Shown here in pieces: positions 57,108 to 64,000 of a stretch of DNA of 64,000 nt; the stretch's first letter is position 1; the number at the start of each line of letters is the position of its first letter. The notes beneath the pieces are model-generated. The model saw only the letters and a list, made by a program, of their open reading frames with translations. It had not been told where the DNA came from and did no database searches. This DNA is from Dryococelus australis (Eukaryota; Arthropoda; Insecta; Phasmatodea; Phasmatidae). Both the position numbers and the translations under genes were made by a program. Location: assembly GCA_029891345.1 (NCBI GenBank), contig CM057005.1:60963760-61027759 (forward strand). The letters are read 5' to 3'.

Positions 57108-57137
57108 CTGAGCACAATGAAATTATATATATATATA

Positions 57138-58763
57138 CAGTGGTGGACAAAAGTATTCGCCCTCTCGCATTTACAATAATAAAGTATATAATATCCCATG
57201 TTCCACTCACAGATACACATTTATATTACAACAGATGAATTAATTAACTTTATCCTACGTTTCTACGCCCAACAGTTCCAGATTCAACCAGCAAGCACGC
57301 TAAATTCTCAAATTATGATGTTGTGTCGGTCGCTGGGGATGCCTGGACAAAAGCATTCATCCGCCTAACGTATACAAGTGTGCATGGGCTCTTTCCGCTA
57401 ACACGTATCGGTTCTGCGTCTTCTGTTGAATTCCGCGGTCAGATAGTGAAGTTTCCACCTGCTGCAGTGGAACAGTGTCGTGAGAGGGGCGAAAAAAAAT
57501 GAAGGAACCGTCCATTGAAGAAAGGGGAACTATAACAAGACTTATGTCAGAAGGAGAAACATTCTCCGATATCGTAAACATTGTGGTAAGAAGTTGTTCG
57601 ACCGTTAAAAGTGCTGTACGATGGTTTCCAAATCAAGCAGTGCTCGCCAGCAATGAAAGAAGCGGCATTTCGCAGAAACTATCACATGGGGAGCAGAGGT
57701 ATGTGGTGAGTTCTATTAAAAAAGAATCCAAAAGCGATTTCGTCCGTCATAACAGCTCAAGTAAACAAATATTTACATGAACAGGTTTCTTCACGAACTG
57801 TACGAAGGGTTCTCAATCGTGCTGGGTACCAAACTGGGGTCCCACGGAAGAAGCCCTTCATTAGTAAGACTAGCAGGGCTAGACGACTGCAGTTCACGGA
57901 AGAATACGTGCAGAATGATACTGAATTCCGGGAGAAAGTGTTACTTTTAGATGAAAGTAAATTCAGTGTTTATAGTAATTTTGGTAGATTGTTGGTGTGG
58001 AGCAAGTCAAATACTGAGTTTGAACAAATGAACTTGCAGATCACAGTTAAGCATGGAGGTGGTGGAGTCATGATTTGGGGGTCCATGTGAGCCTCGGTAG
58101 TTGGGGGGGGGGGGACCGATTTTCATGGAAGAGAGCATGGACAGATTCGTGTATCTTCAAATACACAAAGACAATCTAAAGAAGAGTGCAGAAAAACTAG
58201 GCATTTCAAATGATTGCCACTTTTCACGACAACGATATCAAGCAGACGATGGAAATTGTACGTCTGTGGCAGCGCTACAACACTCCTCAGTCATCAGATG
58301 TTAGTCCGATAGAACATCTGCGGAGTGAGTTGGAGAAAAGGCTGGGAAAACCCCACATCGCCAGCAAACCACGACTGGAACAGTTACTTAAAAAATAATG
58401 AAATAATAATGGCTCGAATATTACACGGAACCTTGTGCATTCCATGCCAAAAAAATGCTTAAAATAATAATAAACAGGATTGTTATGCAAACTAAGTATT
58501 GAGATGATTATTAATGGTTTAGATTTATAAGTTTCAGGGAATGGACGAATATTTATGTTCACGCAAGAAATGTCCCTCAAGGAAACTTCATGTATTATTT
58601 TCGTTTTCTGTAAAAAATATATTCGTTTTCTGCTATCAGAATGTTTCATTTATCTGTTCCTGACACCTCTGCAGACAATCGCTTGTCAAATATTTCCATT
58701 TTAGAAATAATAATGATATTCCTCTTAACATTCTCCCTGGGCGAATACTTTTGTCCATCAATG
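57138..58763 (+). mobile_element. Nearly full-length Tc1-like transposon, inactive
   Basis: The ends CAGTGGTGGACAAAAGTATT and AATACTTTTGTCCATCAATG are inverted repeats of about 27 bp, each bordered by TA (57136-57137 and 58764-58765), the standard Tc1/mariner duplication. The 1,626 bp length is normal for the family. It holds one broken transposase gene on the plus strand. It lies within the presumed intron upstream of the glycine-rich exon and in opposite orientation to it. Confidence 0.93.
57499..58398 (+). pseudogene. Broken Tc1 DD34E transposase
   Basis: The N-terminus has a paired-like HTH region (GETFSDIVNIVVRS, STVKSAVRW). After a frameshift near 57735 the frame resumes with SSRTVRRVLNRAGYQ, EKVLLLDESKF holding the first catalytic Asp, and GGGVMIWGSM. 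A stop at 58088 and a G-run near 58103-58114 disrupt it. The later frames carry KLGISNDCHF, then TFHDNDIKQT with the second Asp, and SSDVSPIEHL with the Glu. Between second Asp and Glu only 27 residues remain against the usual 34, so about seven codons are deleted. With two frameshifts, a stop and this deletion the gene is dead. Confidence 0.9.
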
Positions 58764-58883
58764 TATATACAGAATGTCAACGAATAAGTTTTACAAACTA
58801 ATAGAAGTGTTACATGAAAGAAAATTGAACATATTTTACTAAAACACCCATGTCCAGAAACGCCTTATTATACTAAAACACGG

Positions 58884-59065
58884 CTATATAGGCTGTTCAC
58901 GGTAAAATGAGCACTTTTGAAAGCCCTGCTTACGAACTATTTGTAAGCACGTTGTGTGTTCTTCCGCCTTATGTAAAATTATCATTGCCATGGGCCTCAT
59001 TACTTTATGCATGCGTCGGTCAAGCGAAACTGTGAAAATATTATAAAAGAAAAAATATTCTACGA
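58884..59065 (-). mobile_element. Family A MITE, partial (one end)
   Basis: TATAGGCTGTTCACGGTAAA and GAGCACTTTTGAAAGCCCTG, then TTCTTCCGCCTTATGTAAAA and CATGCGTCGGTCAAGCG, match the long family A form. Similarity ends at about 59065 and the other half is absent. Confidence 0.8.
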
Positions 59066-59561
59066 ATGGGTGCTTGTACCGAAGGAGAGTTTGAAAGCCA
59101 CAGGATGTTAGTGGCGTGGTTTTAATTTGACTTTTGCAGTGCGGTGATGTAAGTCGGAACGGGGGGCGACACAAGACCCAATTCCATGTTGTGTCATTGT
59201 AGGCGAATTTTTTCTTAATTTTGCGATAAAATTTCACGTCTTTTTGTTACGCGCTGTCACTGAATTATCCTGGGTGATTTGAAATGCACGTTGCACTGCT
59301 TCTCTAGCCTCGCCGATATCGACTTTTCCCTTTCATCGGAGGTCGCAAGCACTTCTCTCTGGTCAAGTGGAATTATTATCTGTCAGCCTTGTGGACCTTC
59401 AATCGTATTCTTGCCATGGTAAATATGCTACGAGTACCTTACTGTACGCCAGATCTAATGCCACTTTTCTGTAGTTTTTAAATTAAGAATTTTGTGGATT
59501 CGTTAAAAGCATGCGCTATTACTAATAAAAAAAAATTCTAGACTAAGTCACCAACATATTT
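59066..59561. other. Unique DNA
   Basis: No frame or repeat recognised. Confidence 0.5.
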
Positions 59562-59830
59562 TAGTGATAATGAGAAGTGATTGATTGAAGAGATTTGGAC
59601 GGCTCTTAATGTCGAGGTCTGGAGAACCGATGAGGGTGATTGAGGAGAGTATGGAGCAGCGCTGGAGTGAAAGGACGGGAGAAACGGGACATGCCAGAGA
59701 AAACCCGCCGACCAACGGCACCGTCCGGCACGATTCCCACATGCGAAAATCCGGAGTGACCCGGCCGGGTATTGAACCCGGGTCGCCTTGGTGGGTGGTA
59801 GCAGGCTAACCGCTTAGACACCGTGGCCCC
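59562..59830 (-). mobile_element. tRNA-headed SINE, best-preserved copy
   Basis: On the minus strand the head starts GGGGCCACGGTGTCTAAGCG at 59830, followed by GGTTAGCCTGCTACCACC and the B-box region CCCGGGTTCAATACCCGG. The body runs GGGTCACTCCGGATTTTCGC, GTGCCGGACGGTGCCGTTGG, CGGGTTTTCTCTGGCATG and CCTCATCGGTTCTCCAGACC, and ends CCAAATCTCTTCAATCAATC. The 270 bp are diverged from copies at 44675, 48629, 7174 and 47825. This copy defines the family in the window. Confidence 0.85.
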
Positions 59831-59935
59831 GAGAGTGAGAAATGAAATGTGTGTCTACATATCCCACGTGTTTATAAAATATGGAGACAAACTAAGGCAG
59901 GCAATTCCTTACGAAATTATATGTACAACTTATTC

Positions 59936-60217
59936 CCTGAAGTGATTGCGAAAATATTCACGGTGAGGCTATACTTAAATGTCCTATGGTACACGTGCAG
60001 TTTTAATTTCGTTATTGGTCACGTGTCTTCGTCGGAAGACAATTCCTTGCCTGACTGGGCCAATCAGAATTAAGTTACTCTAACAGTGAGTGCCCGTGAT
60101 TCGCTGGCAGGCACTTACAACGCGTGACATTTAAAGTAAACCAATTACAAAAGTGTATCTGAGCTCTAGTGTTTTGGAGTACAAGTTATCCTGAAATATT
60201 TTCGTGAAAAACAGGTG
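59936..60217 (-). mobile_element. MITE with GTGTTTTTCGCGAAAA-type ends, copy 2
   Basis: The left end AAGTGATTGCGAAAATATTC and the right end GAAATATTTTCGTGAAAAAC are inverted repeats. Reversed, the interior (TTCTGATTGGCCCAGTCAGG, CTCCAAAACACTAGAG, AAATGTCACGCG) matches the 5207-5491 element at roughly two thirds identity by eye. It contains three CCAAT/ATTGG boxes. Confidence 0.6.
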
Positions 60218-63200
60218 GCTCTAGTGATTATTAAAAGAGCAATGCGCCCCCAAAATATGAGTTTTAAAATGTGTTTGGTTGAAAATATTATAAATTACTG
60301 GTGATCAAACAAAAAATCGGTGAATGGTGTTTGGTATGAAGGAGATCTTACACCTAAAAAAAACGCGATCTTTAATATCACCCCCCCCCCCTCTTCCATT
60401 TGAAAATGGGTGTTGGCACTCTATGTTTGCCTCGAACCTTGTAACACTACATTGTAAGAAATTTTTGAAGACAACCTGCGAATCGGCACGTCTAAATTGA
60501 CATAAATGTTCGTCGAGTCGGAACACACTAGGGTGAACCGTTTGTGAGATGATTCCCATTGAACATTCTAAACAGAACGCGTGTTGCCTACCACGTACGC
60601 AAACCGTACTACAGAGTAAGGCAATTAAAATCGGGATTTCTCAGGGGTGCACAGCTCCCTTAAAAATCACTCGAGGAAAAATGTGGTATTTACATTTTAG
60701 TTTTATATTTTCGTCAGAAATACACTGCCGAAGTTTGTATCCGTGTTTTAGAAACACGTTGTATTGTACATACATTGAAAAAAAAAAAAAAACCAACTAA
60801 ATTTAAAATTTAATGTACAAATAACAGAAAAGAATTGATTTCAGTTGCAAAAATTCAAACATTCATTTTTGATAGATGTTAAGCACAGACCAATAATTTT
60901 TAGTTCTTGGTAAACGTTAAAATTCCCAGAGGTTGTGTATGTAAAAAAAAATTCATCGTCATTGATTAGGTCTACACAATGAAATGTACCGCTAACCGTC
61001 GTTGATATTTGTGTAACTTTAGAAGCATAAATGCTAAGTTAATTGTGAGCTAGCTGAGTCACGAATTTAAACTGAGACAAATGAAGTAAAGGAAATTAGT
61101 TACATATGTAGGAGTTATACCGTAATATTCCTCGAATGTAGATGAGGATGTACCTGAAAAGATACAAACCTTTGTGTGTTTTCAGTCGGGATCAAACCCG
61201 AAATATCTGAATACGATTCAGGACACGCTAGCGTTTGGCCAAATGCTCTCTTGGCCGCCACTGGTTCAACTGCACTAAAATGTGAATTGCAATATGGAAC
61301 GTAATAACAGCGGAGTTGGAACTGGAGTTTACGCCAAGCTACTCTGCACCGAAATGTATCGCGCAGGCGATATACTTTGGTGGCTAAATACTCTACAGTA
61401 AAGCAGAAGTAATACAACGGCTGGATATAGCTGTGCAGCCTGAAACTAAACCGAGAAGACCTAAGCTAACCCATGATTATTCAACTATAAATAATACATA
61501 TTGTAGTACCTTTGAAGTATAGTGTATTTGAATTTTCTTATTTTGAAACTGTTTAGCAAATTTATTTTTTAAACACCACTTATGCGTAGAAAAGTTATGT
61601 CATTCACCGACACAGTGCCAATATTTTATTTATTGGCAAGTATCTCGCACATTGAGAGTTAGTTGATTAGGTTTTGAATTTGATTCATACAGATGCTAAA
61701 GCATTTGAGATATGATACCTTATTAAGTTAATTTTATTTTTATATTTATTTTTAATCAAACGAAATTAGTAATAAATAGTAACAGACAAAAAAATTTCTA
61801 ACTGTTGACGAGTGAGTGTAGTGCAGTTTAAATAACGGACGGTTAACTTTCTTGGCAAACATTTCTGAGATAAATTTTTTTTAAATACTACGGTGAAATT
61901 TGTTAAGTATGGCGTCTGATCGGAGGAAGTTACGTTGATTCTGGACAACACGAGATTTTAAATGTGAAATTTTATTTTATCAGTGTTGTAGTCATAGCTA
62001 TATTTCAATTTAATCCTCTCTGAGCCGTGCCTTCTGTATGAACTGAAAGAAGTCATGGAAAAAACTGAAATCAAGTATTTGGGATAACAACTTCAACTGC
62101 TTCTTAAATAGACTAATATTTTCCCCTCAATTTAGCGTATCAATTAACTAAGATGTAGTCGAACATGATTTATCCACATTTTCTACAAAGAAGTATCATA
62201 GTTATATAATGCAGTTCTGGTTTTACACGCAGTTAGCAATTTAGGCGATGTTGAAGGAAAAAAAGTGTTACTTTCTACCGAACTTATTGCAAGTTAATTT
62301 TGAATTACAATTTCTAATAAGTTTAGGTTAGAGGATTTAATTTTATAGTCGCTAAATATGCCACTACTTAAAACAAAGAATTTTTTTCTCTTTGTATAAT
62401 TGAAGGATATACTTCTTCTGTATGAAACACTGTGAAAACTTCAGTACTGCAAATAATAAATATTTACAGAACTTTTTTCATGTTCATGTTCTTTTTGTAT
62501 TTCTTTTTTTACTGTAGGAAAGCTATGTTATTTCAATAAACATTAAACGCCTATTTTATCTACCAGAGTCTTATCATTTTATTTTAGAAAACTGATTAAC
62601 AGATCTTTAATTTGAGGAGAGATTGTTGCGTGTGTTAGAATGCATTTGCAAAACGCGTCATCCCTATTTAGAACAAACTCATAGTGTTAGACACACATTG
62701 CCAGCTAAAATAGAATTATGTTTTTGTACAAAATCTATGTTAATTTTGAAAGAAGGGGGAGGATATTTCGCTGTAGTCCATTTTTTTGCTTAGCCAAACA
62801 CTTAGTCACTAACACTGTTTACTTTACATGTTCGCCACCATTCAAATTCTGCGCTCTGTGTTCAGAAATAATTTTCGTTAATATTCGGTACATACACTTT
62901 CAGAATAATAAAATCATATACATGATGCAGTATATCGTGGCAAAGGCACACTGGACCAATTTTAAGGTCAAATTATTTGCCTTAAATATTAACGAATACA
63001 CGCAATTGAAATGATGATCATGCTTCGATACAAAATAAAAAATATAATAGCCTGGAAATTGTATACGAAATATGTCTTTCTTAAATGATAAATTAAATAC
63101 ACAATTCTATGTGTATTAAATCAATTTTAATCGTGGGGATAACCATACAGTTTAATAACTGTAGACATAGACATTAAAAGAGGTTTATTGTCAGCTCCTT

Positions 63201-64000
63201 TGAGATTTGGCGAAATACTGGGCAGACAAAACTGATTGATGAATTGAATTAGTGGGCTGGAATTATATCATAGTCAAATAAGCGGTTCATCACGTGCTTA
63301 CAAAAAAATATCGTCCTCAGTTAGCTAAATGTCTTCCAGCTTGGGTATCAGTGCTGTACCGACCTTGTATAAAACAAATAAATAAATAAATTTATAAAGT
63401 GATATTATTTTGCTATCCTACTTGGGCGTATATTTACGGAGCTAATTTTTATTCAACTCAGCTTCTGTAACGATAAACTAATCCATGGGTAATGTTAGCA
63501 TGATTATAATCGCCACTGAACCAATGTTTAAATTGTTAACTGTACTAAATTTACAGTCACGTGAAAACTTTCAATCGCCCTGGTTAATTTCTTTATTCCT
63601 CCAAAGCATATCTTCCCGTGCATATAAAAAAAATGTTGTCTTTTACCTGAGTCTTTTTAACATTTCTTCAGTCACGTGATTTTCTATAATTTTTAGGAAC
63701 AGAAATATTTTTTCTTGCGTGATTTTTAAGGTTATTATCAAAAGTATCCAGATCAGTGTGAATGCGATGGGGCTAAAAATAATTGTTTTCGGTAAGTTGT
63801 AAGATTTTGCAATCAAATAAGTAAATACATACTTCCGAACCTGAAATTAAGTTTCAATTTAAACACTGTATTAATACCGTCTGCCATCTACTTCAAAGTG
63901 TAAATATAGGGATATTGTCAATGTAATTTTTATACTAATACCAAGTAGTGACAAAATGGAGAAATGATGCATGTGTAAATTGATGAATTCGTGTTCAAAA
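60218..64000. other. Long AT-rich unique stretch, no gene recognised
   Basis: Short open frames only (at most about 100 codons). A B-box-like GGGTTTGATCCC on the minus strand near 61192 has no convincing A box. A C-run lies near 60380 and an A-run near 60778-60792. No TIR, satellite or transposase is seen. Confidence 0.5.

Noticed and set aside
61175-61265. tRNA-like sequence on the minus strand with GGGTTTGATCCC
   Set aside because: A B-box-like core exists, but no A box at the right spacing and no stems.

Overview
This window reads as AT-rich, repeat-dense, non-coding nuclear DNA of an animal, most likely an insect with a large genome. Supporting signs are eroded Tc1/mariner-type transposases, tRNA-headed SINEs, Helitron-type ends (TC...CTAGT), many non-autonomous inverted-repeat elements (MITEs), long TA microsatellites, a 3.5 kb satellite array, and open reading frames that are almost all short and featureless. 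No bacterial operon structure is present. A polyneopteran such as a stick insect is a guess from the general style of the sequence; nothing here proves it. All names and boundaries were read by eye, without database searches.

Layout. 1-10.1 kb holds sparse unique DNA with several hAT-like MITEs: a head-to-head pair forming a 540 bp palindrome at 3.0-3.6 kb, a nested pair at 3.6-4.2 kb with a perfect 8 bp target duplication, and others at 5.2 and 8.7 kb. 10.1-20 kb holds a 766 bp CACTG-ended element, two copies of a 400-460 bp repeat, a PIF/Harbinger-like MITE with TTA duplications, a dead Tc1 transposase on the minus strand, and copies of a MITE family with CTATAGGCTGTTCACGG ends (family A). 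20-30 kb is mostly AT-rich unique DNA with five more family A copies and a 53 bp Z-DNA-type tract. 30-33.3 kb holds a CACTG element with a tRNA-Asp-like core, a 200 bp inverted repeat around a transposase remnant, and a GC-rich stretch with a 244 bp insertion flanked by a 15 bp direct repeat. 33-43 kb is mainly unique. 43-50.3 kb is a dense nest: an ATCAGTG-rich element, a SINE, a family A copy, a Helitron split by another inverted-repeat element and carrying a 10 bp minisatellite, a second CACTG element inside a SINE, and a second Helitron end. 51.35-54.82 kb is a 55 bp satellite of about 63 copies. 55-60.2 kb holds more repeats, one credible host exon (glycine-rich, minus strand, 56.85-57.11 kb) and, 30 bp upstream of its splice acceptor, a nearly full-length but dead 1,626 bp Tc1 element. 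60.2-64 kb is AT-rich DNA in which I recognise nothing.

Most notable pattern. At least three different families of larger inverted-repeat elements (10.1, 30.1, 45.5 and 48.8 kb; more weakly 43.5 kb) each carry one internal tRNA-like sequence with Pol III A- and B-box-like motifs at nearly correct tRNA spacing. The anticodon-loop positions differ: GTC, GTA and a possible CGG. Two copies of one family carry it at the same internal place, so it belongs to that element and is not a later insertion. I cannot say from memory whether this is a described class. Apart from the glycine-rich exon I see no gene with a supported function; the window is probably intergenic or lies in long introns.
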